Assembly: GCF_002102265.1 (NCBI RefSeq) | Contig: NZ_LQPG01000039.1 | Location: 1 to 64,000, forward strand | Reading direction: 5' to 3' | Length of the DNA: 64,000 nt | DNA from: Mycolicibacter longobardus | GTDB taxonomy: Bacteria > Actinomycetota > Actinomycetes > Mycobacteriales > Mycobacteriaceae | Part shown: positions 1-8,428 of the stretch, piece by piece | Numbering within the stretch: position 1 is the first letter of the stretch | Layout: each line of letters opens with the position of its first letter | The notes under the pieces: model-generated | Seen by the model: the letters and a program-made list of their open reading frames with translations, nothing else | Told to the model about the DNA's origin: nothing | Database searches by the model: none | Program-made: the position numbers and the translations under genes

Positions 1-727
1 ATGCGGGCCGTGCCCGGGGGGCTCGCTCGGCCCATTGTGGGGCGGGTCGGGGGGTTATACGGGCGACGATCGGGTGCCCGTCGGCACAGTTACAGACACA
101 GTGACCTGCGGGTTTCTGTGTGTGTTCCGATGAGTCCGCGGGAATAGTCTCGTGGTTAACCTCGTCGGGGTCGGGGGCTGGTCCTGGCGTTAACCACTGC
201 CACTGTGGCATCGACGTTGCCACGGCCCCATCAACGCCATTTCTAGGCCCCTGTACGCCCCTGAAAGGGCCTCACCCCGCCCCGGGCGGCCAGGCGTGTA
301 TCGGGAGCGGGAGCTAGCTGCCGCGTGTCGACCTAGGGCAGGGCTCAGCGGGACTGAGGCCGTCGACGCCTGCTGAGGGATCGCTTCCAGGAATGTGCCG
401 ACGGTTGCCGGCGGTGGCCAGTGCGTCGGTCGACCAGCTGTACGGGGCGGCTAATGGGAGGCGCCGTAGGCGGGGACTCCCGGGCGTTTGCTGCCACGCC
501 GGCGGGCGCGCATGTTGCCCGGTAACTCCGGCGAGTAATTGACGCCGGTCCCACCAGAGCCTCTCCCCCGTCTCAATGCGGCAAGCCGGGTATCGGGTTG
601 CGTCGCCGGGCTGCCGCACAGGCAGTCGCGCCGCTGTTGCGTGCGCGGTGCCACCCAGAGGGTGCGCACGGCTCGGCCGGTGCGGCGGGAATGGACGGTG
701 GTTTGGGTTGCGTTCTCCGGGTGGGGC
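1..727. other. Backbone left of the transposon, no convincing gene
   Basis: No open frame here has a recognisable product, a good ribosome site or the usual codon pattern; overlapping frames on both strands are equally arginine/glycine-rich. The first 230 bases are dense in short inverted repeats (see 152-197), and 198-210 is a perfect small palindrome with arms TGCCAC and GTGGCA. The stretch may be a promoter or operator region for a gene outside the window. I see no terminator or RNA gene. Confidence 0.5.
152..197. repeat. Inverted repeat GTGGTTAAC...GTTAACCAC
   Basis: The arms at 152-160 and 189-197 are perfect reverse complements, separated by 28 bases. The core GGTTAACC is itself palindromic and recurs as a pair of TGGTTAACCA sites at 56021-56030 and 56046-56055, upstream of the primase-like gene. 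A binding site for a plasmid regulator or replication protein is an inference. Confidence 0.5.
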
Positions 728-732
728 GCGGG
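728..732. repeat. Target site duplication, left copy (GCGGG)
   Basis: GCGGG directly precedes the transposon end TGTCCGTTG at 733 and the same five bases directly follow the right end at 17749. Five-base duplications are the known product of Tn7 and Tn5053/Tn402 family transposition. Confidence 0.85.
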
Positions 733-837
733 TGTCCGTTGTCGTTCTATCTGAGGCAGGTGCGGGCGTCTGACCTGCGGTGCCTCAGTTCAAATGGCGA
801 TCCTGTTGCGGGTGGTTTGTCATCTAATCTGAGGTAA
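733..837. repeat. Transposon left end A (outermost)
   Basis: The end begins TGTCCGTTGTCGTT and contains likely transposase-binding repeats with the core TATCTGAGGCA (748-758), an inverted copy ending TGCCTCAG (771-788) and AATCTGAGGTA (826-836). The right end carries the related core TATCCGAGGTA. Several binding repeats at each end are typical of Tn7 and Tn5053 relatives. The ynfA fragment starts directly after it. Confidence 0.8.
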
Positions 838-838
838 A

Positions 839-1002
839 TGGGCCGGATCCTGGCCGCCTACGGGGAGGCGTGTTCGTCGGCGGCTCGCTGGCGTGGGGTA
901 TGGCCCTCGGGGGGTTCCGACCCGGCCGCTGGGACGTGCTTGGCGCCCCTGGTTTTCCTGGCCGGCGTTGCCGTGAACATGTACGCTCCTCGCGGCCACT
1001 AG
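839..1002 (+). pseudogene. Truncated, frameshifted ynfA (UPF0060) copy
   Basis: This is the 3' half of a small membrane protein gene, closely matching the intact copy at 6245-6577 over its last 164 bases and sharing the end MYAPRGH-stop. It lacks the start and about the first 55 codons, and small insertions and deletions shift the frame. It sits against left end A. It is probably a relic of the event that duplicated this segment when the copper module was added. Confidence 0.75.
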
Positions 1003-1262
1003 CTTTCGGCCGCAATCGCCCGTCGCAGCGCGGTCAGTATGACGTCACGGCTGGGCAGATCCAACCGACAGACGTCACCCGTCGGCGGCCGATCGGGACG
1101 CATCACATCGGTGCCGTCAATCAGTATCGACGGTGACGGAAAGGGTCCGACCCGCTCAACGATCGCCGTGTTGATCCCGACCACGGCCAAACAGTCGACC
1201 AGCATTTCATGGGCCGTTGCCGCGTTCGGACAGCCCGGGCTGCTCAGAATCTCAATCCGCAT
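999..1262 (-). CDS. Thioredoxin-fold small protein with CPNA motif
   Basis: The protein has 87 residues and starts MRIEILSSPGCPNA, the usual beta strand followed by a Cys-Pro motif of small thioredoxin-like proteins found beside mercury and arsenic genes. A GGGAGA ribosome site supports the start at 1262, not the upstream ATG at 1280. It converges on the ynfA relic. A degenerate second copy lies at 6578-6770. Only one cysteine is present in the motif, so a disulfide reductase role is doubtful; binding or delivery of a soft metal is an alternative. Function is not established. Confidence 0.6.
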   Translation of the reverse strand: MRIEILSSPGCPNAATAHEMLVDCLAVVGINTAIVERVGPFPSPSILIDGTDVMRPDRPPTGDVCRLDLPSRDVILTALRRAIAAES

Positions 1263-1405
1263 CCCACGGTCTCCCAACACCCGTCATTAGCATCTCAGGT
1301 GGGTCAATTTTCGCGACCCGGTGACAGTTGCAGCCGGAGTTCGACGCGCCCGGTAGCTCGGCGATTTCGGGTACGCCGTGGCAGGCGCACTCCCTTGCGG
1401 CGAGT

Positions 1406-1744
1406 TCAAGCCGCGGCTCGCCGCTGCTGCGGTCGCAAAGTGTGCCGAGACGCGTCTATGCCGGCCATTTCTTGCGCCTGCTCGGCTGCGGTCTGCCCTA
1501 GCCGGACCAAATCCGCTCGCTCCTGGACCGAAAGCGGCTGTTCGCCAGCGACATCTGGCCGCTGGCCGTCACCGCTGCGGGCCTGGGACATCAGCCACCG
1601 CTCATCGCGCACCCATGTATGCAGCAGGCTCGTGTCCACGTTTAGCTGGCGGGCTACCTCAGCGACTCGCCGCTGCCCGTCGATCACCATGTGCGCGGCC
1701 GTGACTCGATACTGCGGGGTGAATGAGCGCCGATGTTGTGGCAT
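1406..1744 (-). pseudogene. Remnant of IS3-family transposase OrfA
   Basis: The N-terminal 75 residues (MPQHRRSFTPQYRVTAAHMV, then a helix-turn-helix with VAEVARQLNV and LHTWVRDE) are typical of IS3 OrfA. Near the end, where the family reads about LGKASAFFA, an extra base changes the frame; the expected residues ASAHFAT can be read in another frame close by. No OrfB or IS ends follow, so this is a dead fragment lying between the thioredoxin-like gene and the copper ATPase. Confidence 0.7.
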
Positions 1745-1755
1745 ACCTACTGGCT

Positions 1756-4191
1756 TCACGAATCCCACGTCGCGCTATCTGGGATGTCCACCATGTGGGC
1801 GGTCTGGGGCGATCCTTGTCGGGTGTGGCGGCCGAAGCGGCGTAGCCGCAGCGAGTTGGTGACCACGCTGACCGAGGAGAGCCCCATCGCCGCTCCCGCG
1901 ATGATCGGGTTGAGCAGACCGAGTGCGGCTAGGGGGATCGCGGCGGTGTTGTAGCCGAAGGCCCAGCCAAGGTTCTGGTGGATGGTGCGCAGCGTCTGCC
2001 GGGAGAGCGCGATCGCCTCCACAACACCGTCGAGCCGGTCGGACATCAGCGTGATGTCGGAGGCCTCGATGGCCACGTCGGTGCCGGTGCCGATCGCGAT
2101 GCCCAGATCGGCCTGCACCAGCGCGGGGGCGTCGTTGACGCCGTCGCCCACCATCGCGACCACCCGCCCCTGGTCTTGTAGCCGCTCGATTTCGGTGACC
2201 TTGTCCTGCGGCAGCACCTCAGCCAGGACGTGATCGATGCCGACCTGCGTGGCGATCGCGGCGGCCGTGCGGGCGTTGTCGCCGGTGATCATGGCGACCT
2301 GCAGGCCCATGGCTTGCAGTTGAGCGACCACGTCGGCGGCGTCGTCCTTGACCGTGTCAGCGACGGCGAGCACGCCCACAACGTGGTCGTCGCGGCCGAC
2401 GAACACCGCGGTGCGGCCTTGCTCTTCGAGTTCGGCGGCCGCCGCAGAAAGGTGCTCAGGCAGAACCAAATCGTGATCGTCGACAAGTGTGCGACGTCCG
2501 ACCAGCACGGTGCGGCCGTCGATCTGGGCCTGCACCCCGTGGCCGGCGAGGCTGGTGAACGCCGTCGTGGCCGGAATCTGCAACCCCAGCTCGCGCGCGG
2601 CCGCGACGATCGCTGTGCCGATGGGGTGCTCGGAGCCCGACTCGACCGCGGCGGCGATTCGCAGCACCAGATTGGGCTGGCGCCGCTTGCCGGCAATCAC
2701 ATCGGTGACCCGCATCTGGGCGCGGGTCAGCGTGCCGGTTTTGTCGAAGACCACGGTGTCGATCTTCTTCGAGGCTTCCATTACCTCGCCGCCTTTGACC
2801 AGGATCCCCAGTTCCGCGCCGCGGCCGGTGCCGACCGTGATCGCCGTCGGGGTGGCCAGGCCCAGCGCACAGGGGCACGCGATGATCAGCACCGCGACCG
2901 CGGCGGTCATACCGGCGACTGGGTTGGCGGCGATCAGCGTCCACCCGGCAAATGTCACCGCGGCAACCCCGACGACGGCCGGGACGAACACCGCCGAGAC
3001 GCGGTCAGCCAGTCGCTGTACCGGCGCCTTGCCGCCCTGTGCCTGCTCGACCAGGCGCACAATCTGCGCCAGTGCGGTATCGGCGCCGACGGCGGTGGCG
3101 CGCACGGTCAGCAGCCCGTCGATGTTGACCGTCGCACCGGCAACACGGTCGCCCACCGATTTTTCGACCGGGACGGACTCGCCGGTCAGCATTGACTCAT
3201 CGACGACGGCGCGCCCGTCGGTGATCTCGCCGTCGACCGGGATCTTCTCCCCAGGCCGTACCCGTACCAGGTCTCCGACTTGTACCTGATCAACCGGCAC
3301 GAGAATTTCTTGCCCGCCGACGAGCAGGCAGGCTTCCTTGGCGCCCATCTCCAAAAGCTTGCCGATCGCCTCCGACGCCTTGCTCGTGGATCTGGCCTCG
3401 AAATAGCGACCCAGCACCACGAACGCAATGATCAGCGCCGCCGTCTCGAAGAACAGTGCGCCACCGGCGAACAACTCATACGTGGAGTAGCCGAATGCGG
3501 TCAATGTGCCCAGTGTGATCAGCGTGTCCATGTTGGCGCTTCCCGCCCGCGCCTGCTGCACCGCGCCGCGCAGGAACGGCCACCCGGCGACGAATTGCAC
3601 CGGTACCGTCGCCGCGAACGCCAACCACCCCGCCCACGGATAGGCGCCGAACACCATCGTCGACACCGACGCCAGCAGCGCCAACGGCATGGCCAGCCAC
3701 AACCGCCGCAACCAGTTCCGCTGCTCACGCCTGTTCAGTTCACCCGAGGACGCCGTGCCGCACGCACCGCCCTGTCCCTGCCCGCAGCCGCCACTACCCT
3801 CGGTGTCGCGCGGCGCGTCGCTATCGGGCCGGGCGCCCAGTAATCGGCGGAGTCCACCGATGGCCTTGCGCACCACCCCGGGGGTGCGCGCATCGCCGGA
3901 ATGCGGGGCACGGGTGGGCACCAACTCTGCAGGGATGTGCTCGGCTACGCCGATCGCCGACAGCACCGCCGCGGTGTCGCAGCGCTGCGGCGAATACTGG
4001 ATCACCACCGATGCCGTGCGCGGATAGGCCGTCACCGCCTGCACACCGGGCACCGTGGCCAGAGTCTCCTCGATCGCGACGGCCCGGACCGCATCGACAT
4101 GAAATCCGGTGATGCGCAGCCGCATCCGCCCGGACGCGTCCGATACGACCGTCGCCGTGGCGTCGGCGGCCGGCAGGACCTCAGTCGTCAT
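1756..4191 (-). CDS. copA: Copper-translocating P1B-type ATPase
   Basis: The 811-residue membrane pump probably exports Cu(I) using ATP. Visible landmarks are TGES (about 337), CPC in the sixth helix (439-441), the phosphorylated aspartate in DKTGT (483), SEHP, GDGVND, and a C-terminal MGLSS membrane motif; CPC with this motif is typical of the Cu(I) subclass. Residues 15-90 resemble a heavy-metal domain without its CxxC, nearly identical to that of the cadmium pump at 9758-12085. A Cys/Gly segment (GGCGQGQGGACG, about 134-145) may bind metal. The start overlaps the PacL-like gene by 11 bases, so the two are co-translated, probably under the MerR operator at 4551-4596. Confidence 0.88.
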   Translation of the reverse strand: MTTEVLPAADATATVVSDASGRMRLRITGFHVDAVRAVAIEETLATVPGVQAVTAYPRTASVVIQYSPQRCDTAAVLSAIGVAEHIPAELVPTRAPHSGDARTPGVVRKAIGGLRRLLGARPDSDAPRDTEGSGGCGQGQGGACGTASSGELNRREQRNWLRRLWLAMPLALLASVSTMVFGAYPWAGWLAFAATVPVQFVAGWPFLRGAVQQARAGSANMDTLITLGTLTAFGYSTYELFAGGALFFETAALIIAFVVLGRYFEARSTSKASEAIGKLLEMGAKEACLLVGGQEILVPVDQVQVGDLVRVRPGEKIPVDGEITDGRAVVDESMLTGESVPVEKSVGDRVAGATVNIDGLLTVRATAVGADTALAQIVRLVEQAQGGKAPVQRLADRVSAVFVPAVVGVAAVTFAGWTLIAANPVAGMTAAVAVLIIACPCALGLATPTAITVGTGRGAELGILVKGGEVMEASKKIDTVVFDKTGTLTRAQMRVTDVIAGKRRQPNLVLRIAAAVESGSEHPIGTAIVAAARELGLQIPATTAFTSLAGHGVQAQIDGRTVLVGRRTLVDDHDLVLPEHLSAAAAELEEQGRTAVFVGRDDHVVGVLAVADTVKDDAADVVAQLQAMGLQVAMITGDNARTAAAIATQVGIDHVLAEVLPQDKVTEIERLQDQGRVVAMVGDGVNDAPALVQADLGIAIGTGTDVAIEASDITLMSDRLDGVVEAIALSRQTLRTIHQNLGWAFGYNTAAIPLAALGLLNPIIAGAAMGLSSVSVVTNSLRLRRFGRHTRQGSPQTAHMVDIPDSATWDS

Positions 4192-4477
4192 GGCCGTCGC
4201 CCGGGCTCGTCACGATCGCCGGTTCGGTGTCCTCTCCGGCGCGCTCTCGTGCCTCGGCAACCACGTCGGCGACCGTCAATCGGATCTGTTCCGTGTTCGT
4301 TTCGGCCGTGCGCTGCGCTTCGCGGGCGGCCCGGATGCCCCACGCGGTCACAGCAACGGTTGCCGTGCGCAACGGAACCTTCGCCACGGCCGTGCGCACT
4401 GCCTCATACGCCGCAACCCCCACCACCCCGGTTACCACCGTGGGCGCCGCCTTCATCAAGAACCCATGCCACGCCAT
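4181..4477 (-). CDS. DUF1490 (PacL-type) P-ATPase companion
   Basis: The protein has 98 residues, beginning MAWHGFLMKAAPTVVTG. A single membrane helix lies at about 9-28, followed by a helical Ala/Glu/Arg stretch and an acidic, His-containing tail (GDGHDD). This matches the mycobacterial DUF1490 family (Rv3269, Rv1993c, Rv0968), described as chaperone-like partners of P-type metal ATPases. The start at 4477 is preceded by GGGAAGGGAG. It overlaps the copper ATPase gene, so it should work with that pump, stabilising it or delivering copper. A second paralogue partners the cadmium pump at 12111. Confidence 0.85.
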   Translation of the reverse strand: MAWHGFLMKAAPTVVTGVVGVAAYEAVRTAVAKVPLRTATVAVTAWGIRAAREAQRTAETNTEQIRLTVADVVAEARERAGEDTEPAIVTSPGDGHDD

Positions 4478-4550
4478 ACCAAGCACTCCCTTCCCGTCGT
4501 TGCACCGCCAAACGGTGACCAGTCGGCCACGGTCGCTGCGGAGCGACACG

Positions 4551-4596
4551 AACCCATCCTTGACCTTCCAGTACAGTGGAAGGTCAAGGATGGGTT
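4551..4596. promoter_or_regulatory. Bidirectional MerR-type operator in a 46-bp perfect palindrome
   Basis: Twenty-base perfect arms (4551-4570 and 4577-4596) surround GTACAG. Inside lies a MerR-type dyad, GACCTTCCA and TGGAAGGTC. A -35-like TTGACC (4560-4565) and an AAGGAT -10-like element (4586-4591) are 20 bp apart, the unusual spacing of MerR-activated promoters. Because the sequence is symmetric, the same elements exist on the other strand, so one site could drive both merR and the pacL-copA operon. Confidence 0.8.
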
Positions 4597-4598
4597 CC

Positions 4599-5030
4599 AT
4601 GCAGATCGGCGAACTAGCGAAACTCAGCAATACCAGCGCGAAAACCATTCGCTTCTACGAGAACGCGGGGCTGCTCCCGCCACCGGCACGCACGGCGTCG
4701 GGGTACCGCGACTACGGGCCCGAGGTCGTGGATCGGCTGCGGTTCATCCATCGGGGCCAAGCCGCCGGGCTGACCTTGCAGAAGGTGCGCCAAATCCTGG
4801 CGATCCACGACCGCGGTGAGGTGCCGTGCGGGCACGTGCAACAGGTCCTGCACACCCGTCTGGACCAAGTCCGCGCGCAGATCGCCGAACTGGTCGCCCT
4901 CGAAGGCCACCTGCAGACCCTTCTCGACCACGCGGCGCACGCCGCGCCCACCGAACATGACCAGTCCACGGTGTGCTGGATTCTGGAAAGCGACCTGGAT
5001 GCCGACGCCACCGTCGGTCCCGGCCACTAG
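4599..5030 (+). CDS. MerR-family metal-responsive regulator (copper module)
   Basis: The protein has 143 residues: winged-helix DNA-binding domain (MQIGELAK, SAKTIRFYENAGLL, SGYRDYG), a dimerisation helix, and cysteines in VPCGHV and STVCW that likely bind metal. It should act as the copper switch for the adjacent pump genes, untwisting the 20-bp-spaced promoter in the palindrome just upstream. An in-frame ATG at 4590 lies inside the palindrome; I prefer 4599 because the predicted RNA start is close to it, which would give a nearly leaderless transcript. The metal is inferred from the neighbours. Confidence 0.82.
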   Translation: MQIGELAKLSNTSAKTIRFYENAGLLPPPARTASGYRDYGPEVVDRLRFIHRGQAAGLTLQKVRQILAIHDRGEVPCGHVQQVLHTRLDQVRAQIAELVALEGHLQTLLDHAAHAAPTEHDQSTVCWILESDLDADATVGPGH

Positions 5031-5033
5031 ACC

Positions 5034-5804
5034 ATGAACAGCACCGAAATGCGTGAGTGGTCATGGACTGATGCGTGGTTGCCGGCCGCCCTGCTGGGTG
5101 TGGCGGGGGTGGGCTGGTGGTGGTCAGTGGTCAGCATGACCGGCGACGCCATGTCTATGGACACCGAGCCAGGAATGCCCATGGAGACCGCGCCAATGAT
5201 GTCGTTCGCCGGTTTCCTCATCGCGTGGGTGGCCATGATGGCCGCGATGATGCTTCCTGCGGTCCTGCCCGTCGTTCGCGCCTACGCCCGCGCCGCCACC
5301 GGCAGCGCCGCTCCAGCGATCGTCTTCGTCGCCGGATACCTGGCCCTGTGGAGCGCCACCGGGATCCCCGCCTTCTGGGCGTGGAGCCACCTCAACGGGC
5401 CACTGGCACACGGATCACCGTGGGTCGGCCGCCTGGCCGGCGCCATAGCGCTGGCCGCCGGGATCTATCAGCTCACGCCGCTGAAAGCAGCGTGCCTGCG
5501 GCACTGCTACTGGCCATTGTCGGTTTCCCCGCCGTGCGGCAAGTACCACGACAGCCCGGCCCGGGCGCTTCGTGCCGGTGGGCGCTACGGCGTCTTTTGT
5601 CTGGGCAGCTGCTGGATGCTGTTCGTAGTCATGATCGCCTTCGGCACCATGCAATTGGCGTGGATGCTGGCGCTCTCGGTGGTGATCTGGCTGGAGCGAG
5701 TCGCCTCCTTCGGCGATTGGCTCACGCGCGTCACGGGGGCGGTGCTCGTAATCCTTGGCGTTGTGCTGCTGGTGCACCCCGCGTTGGTCATCAACCTTGT
5801 CTAG
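5034..5804 (+). CDS. DUF2182 integral membrane protein
   Basis: The 256-residue protein has six or seven predicted membrane helices, a Met-rich loop at about 35-60 (MTGDAMSMD, MPMETAPMM) and conserved MMAAMMLP. DUF2182 proteins are predicted metal-binding membrane proteins with no settled function. The Met-rich segment and the position three bases after the MerR gene suggest copper handling at the membrane. The next gene in this operon is reduced to 18 codons at 5819. Confidence 0.75.
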   Translation: MNSTEMREWSWTDAWLPAALLGVAGVGWWWSVVSMTGDAMSMDTEPGMPMETAPMMSFAGFLIAWVAMMAAMMLPAVLPVVRAYARAATGSAAPAIVFVAGYLALWSATGIPAFWAWSHLNGPLAHGSPWVGRLAGAIALAAGIYQLTPLKAACLRHCYWPLSVSPPCGKYHDSPARALRAGGRYGVFCLGSCWMLFVVMIAFGTMQLAWMLALSVVIWLERVASFGDWLTRVTGAVLVILGVVLLVHPALVINLV

Positions 5805-5818
5805 CGAGGAGTTAAGTC

Positions 5819-5875
5819 ATGACGACGACGACACAACCACGCACCCGCCCCTGCGCTTTAGCGGCGACATTTTGA
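5819..5875 (+). pseudogene. Gene start truncated at left end B
   Basis: GAGGAG lies a few bases before an ATG whose 18-codon frame begins MTTTTQPRTRPC and stops at 5875, seven bases before the transposon end at 5882. The strong ribosome site suggests the start of a real third gene of the merR-DUF2182 operon that lost its body when this segment was joined to end B. The original product cannot be told. Confidence 0.5.
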
Positions 5876-5881
5876 TCTGGC

Positions 5882-5945
5882 TGTCCGCTGTCGTTTGATC
5901 TGAGGCGCTGCTGGCCGTTTGACCTGCGGCGCCTCAGATCCGTGC
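5882..5945. repeat. Internal copy of the transposon left end (B)
   Basis: TGTCCGCTGTCGTT, TGATCTGAGGC and TGACCTGCGGCGCCTCAG match end A in order and spacing (13 bases between the two inner elements in both). It has the same orientation as end A and introduces the arsenic module. The five bases before it (CTGGC) do not match the right flank. From 5946 to 6244 I see no gene, only the presumed promoter of ynfA. Confidence 0.8.
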
Positions 5946-6244
5946 GCTTGAGCACAGTATTGCGGGGTTGATCGAGGATGCCGGTGCTGCCTGCGTGAGC
6001 GGGTCCAGTGCCGAGTGCCCAGTTCTCGAAGAACTGACTGAACCGGCAGTGCGGCATTCGATTTGAACGCCAACGCATTGCCGTGTTCACGTCGGTTCCC
6101 GTGGGTTGGCTCTCTGAGTATGGTGTGCGGGGCAGGTGTCTGTCACGGGTACGCGCACGGGTCGACGATCGGGTTGTGGGGCTGCCGCGTCCGGAAGCCG
6201 GGGACGCCCCGATGCCCCGGCACGGTCTCCTAAGATCAGCAATC

Positions 6245-6577
6245 ATGGTGGCGCGTTCAATCCTGTTATTCGTCCTGGCTGCGGTCGCCGAAATCGGCGG
6301 TGCCTGGCTTGTCTGGCAAGGCGTCCGCGAGCAACGTGGTTGGCTCTGGGCGGGACTCGGCGTCATCGCGCTAGGAATGTACGGGTTCGTCGCCACCCTG
6401 CAGCCCGATGCCCATTTCGGCCGGATCTTGGCCGCCTACGGCGGCGTATTCGTCGCCGGCTCGCTGGCGTGGGGCATGGCCCTCGACGGGTTCCGACCCG
6501 ACCGTTGGGATGTGATCGGCGCCCTGGCCTGCCTGGTAGGCGTTGCCGTGATCATGTACGCCCCTCGCGGCCACTAG
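6245..6577 (+). CDS. YnfA/UPF0060 family small membrane protein
   Basis: The protein has 110 residues and four membrane helices, with the family landmarks EIGGAWLVWQ, AAYGGVFV and GFRPDRWD and the end MYAPRGH. The start at 6245 gives the normal family length; an upstream in-frame ATG would add 54 unrelated residues. The family resembles small multidrug transporters, but its role is unclear. It stands between left end B and the arsenic genes. A decayed second copy is at 839-1002. Confidence 0.82.
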   Translation: MVARSILLFVLAAVAEIGGAWLVWQGVREQRGWLWAGLGVIALGMYGFVATLQPDAHFGRILAAYGGVFVAGSLAWGMALDGFRPDRWDVIGALACLVGVAVIMYAPRGH

Positions 6578-6770
6578 CTCAGCATCACGTGGCGGCCGGG
6601 CAGGCCCAAACCGACCCATCGGGGGCGGATCGGGACGCATCACCTCGGCCCCGCCGATCAGTATCGACGGTGACGGAGACGGGCCGGCACGCTCAGCGAT
6701 CGCCGTATCGATCCCGGGTACGGCCAGACAGTCGACCAGCATTTCATGGGCCGTTGCCGCGTTGGATAAC
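6578..6770 (-). pseudogene. Decayed copy of the thioredoxin-like gene
   Basis: This closely matches the middle of 999-1262, including the segment encoding HEMLVDCLAV and PSPSILI, but it is frameshifted, has lost the CPNA start region (replaced near 6765) and its 3' end is rearranged. It converges on ynfA exactly as the intact copy converges on the ynfA relic, so the pair was duplicated as a block. Confidence 0.7.
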
Positions 6771-6819
6771 CCGGGGGGATCTCAGTGGCGCAACAGGTTT
6801 CGGTGACTGTGGGTTTGGG

Positions 6820-7233
6820 TTATGTAGTGGTGCCAGGTAGCAGTTCGGCGATCAGGGTCTGGACGCGGTTGGCGATGTCGTCGCGGATGGAGCGGACGAC
6901 CTCAAGGGCTTGGCCGGCGGGGTCGGGCAGTTTCCAGTCCCGGTAGGTGACTCCCGGGAAGTATGGGCAGGTGTCTCCGCAGCCCATGGTGATCACGACG
7001 TCGCTGGCTTGCACCGTGTCGGCGGTGAGCACCGCGGGGCTGTTGGCTGTGATGTCGATGCCCAGTTCGGCCATCGCGGCAACGGCCGCCGGGTTGACTT
7101 GGTCGGCGGGTTCGGTGCCCGCGGAACGGACCTCGATGCGGCCACCGGACTGGTGGATCAGCAGTGCGGCCGCCATCTGGGAGCGACCGGCGTTGTGCAC
7201 GCAGACGAACAGGACGCTGGGTTTGTCGGCCAT
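6820..7233 (-). CDS. arsC: Arsenate reductase, low-MW phosphatase fold
   Basis: The 137-residue cytoplasmic enzyme has the active-site loop VCVHNAGRSQMA (Cys11, Arg17), followed by VRSAGTEP, MGCGDTCPYFPG and DWKLPDP. It reduces arsenate to arsenite for export. The HNAGRSQ form is common in actinobacterial enzymes, where mycothiol and mycoredoxin can supply electrons, so that route is likely. The start codon overlaps the stop of acr3 (TGATG). It is the last gene of the arsM-acr3-arsC operon. Confidence 0.92.
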   Translation of the reverse strand: MADKPSVLFVCVHNAGRSQMAAALLIHQSGGRIEVRSAGTEPADQVNPAAVAAMAELGIDITANSPAVLTADTVQASDVVITMGCGDTCPYFPGVTYRDWKLPDPAGQALEVVRSIRDDIANRVQTLIAELLPGTTT

Positions 7234-8327
7234 CAGCGGGCACTGCGTGATTGGGACTCGGGTCCGAAGAGGCGGGTACGCAGCGCCAGGGACACGTAGA
7301 CGAGTCCGACCAGCACCGGTACTTCGATGAGCGGGCCCACGACCCCGGCCAGGGCCTGCCCGGAGGTGGCGCCGTAGGTGGCGATCGCGACGGCAATCGC
7401 GAGTTCGAAGTTATTGCCGGCAGCGGTGAACGCCAACGTGGTGGTGCGCTCGTACCCGACGTTGAGGAGGGCGCCGAGCAGGTAGCCGCCGGCCCACATG
7501 ATCGCGAAGTAGGCCAGCAGCGGCACCGCGATGCGGGCGACATCGAAAGGCCGGGAGGTGATCTGATCACCTTGAAGGGCAAACAGGATGACGATGGTGA
7601 ACAGCAGTCCATAGAGTGCCCAGGGGCCGATGCGGGGCAGGAATTGCGACTCGTACCAGGTGCGGCCTTTGGCGCGTTCGCCTAGGCGGCGGGACAGGTA
7701 CCCGGCCAACAGTGGGACGCCGAGGAAGATCAACACCGATTTGGCGATCTGCCACGGGGAGACCTCGATCCCGGTCTGGGACAGGCCCAGCCAGCCCGGC
7801 AGCACCGACAGGTAAAACCAGCCCAGCGCGGCGAACATGAGAACCTGAAAGATCGAGTTCAACGCGACCAGCACTGCGGCGGCCTCGCGGTCCCCGCAGG
7901 CCAGGTCGTTCCAGATGATGACCATGGCGATGCAGCGGGCCAGCCCGACGATGATCAACCCGGTGCGGTATTCGGGCAGATCGGGAAGTAGCAGCCACGC
8001 CAGGGCAAACATCACCGCCGGCCCGATCAGCCAGTTCAACACCAGCGAGGACGCCAGCAGTTTGCGGTCGGCGGTGACCTCGCCGAGCTGGTCGTAGCGG
8101 ACTTTGGCCAGCACCGGATACATCATCACCAACAGCCCAAGGGCGATGGGCAGCGAGACTCCGTCGACCTCAATGGCACTTAGGCCCGCGCCCAGGCCGG
8201 GCACCAGCCGCCCCAGCAGCAGGCCGGCGGCCATCGCTACCCCGATCCATACCGGCAAGAGCCGGTCCAGGGTGGACAGCTTGGCGGCCACTGCGGGTGC
8301 AGCAGTCGATATGGCGGTGTCACTCAT
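7233..8327 (-). CDS. acr3: Acr3-type arsenite efflux permease
   Basis: The 364-residue membrane protein has about ten helices and family landmarks LDRLLPVWIGVAM, VMMYPVLAKVRY, NWLIGPAVMFALAW, GLARCIAMVIIWN and TAAGNNFELAIAVA. The cysteine in GLARCIAM is the conserved one associated with arsenite transport. It exports arsenite driven by membrane potential. It is intact and of normal length, follows arsM and is coupled to arsC. Confidence 0.92.
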   Translation of the reverse strand: MSDTAISTAAPAVAAKLSTLDRLLPVWIGVAMAAGLLLGRLVPGLGAGLSAIEVDGVSLPIALGLLVMMYPVLAKVRYDQLGEVTADRKLLASSLVLNWLIGPAVMFALAWLLLPDLPEYRTGLIIVGLARCIAMVIIWNDLACGDREAAAVLVALNSIFQVLMFAALGWFYLSVLPGWLGLSQTGIEVSPWQIAKSVLIFLGVPLLAGYLSRRLGERAKGRTWYESQFLPRIGPWALYGLLFTIVILFALQGDQITSRPFDVARIAVPLLAYFAIMWAGGYLLGALLNVGYERTTTLAFTAAGNNFELAIAVAIATYGATSGQALAGVVGPLIEVPVLVGLVYVSLALRTRLFGPESQSRSAR

Positions 8328-8428
8328 GAGGTTTCTCTCCCGTGGCGCGAGCGGCGTACCGCTTCACTGGCAGCTGTCAACGTGAGGTGGGTCGGGGCGC
8401 GGTGGCGCGGTCGTTCGCTGCGGCTGTC

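Noticed and set aside
2230..3195. 321-codon open frame on the plus strand
   Set aside because: It is antisense to the copper ATPase, rich in Arg/Gly/Asp with no domain; a GC-codon shadow.
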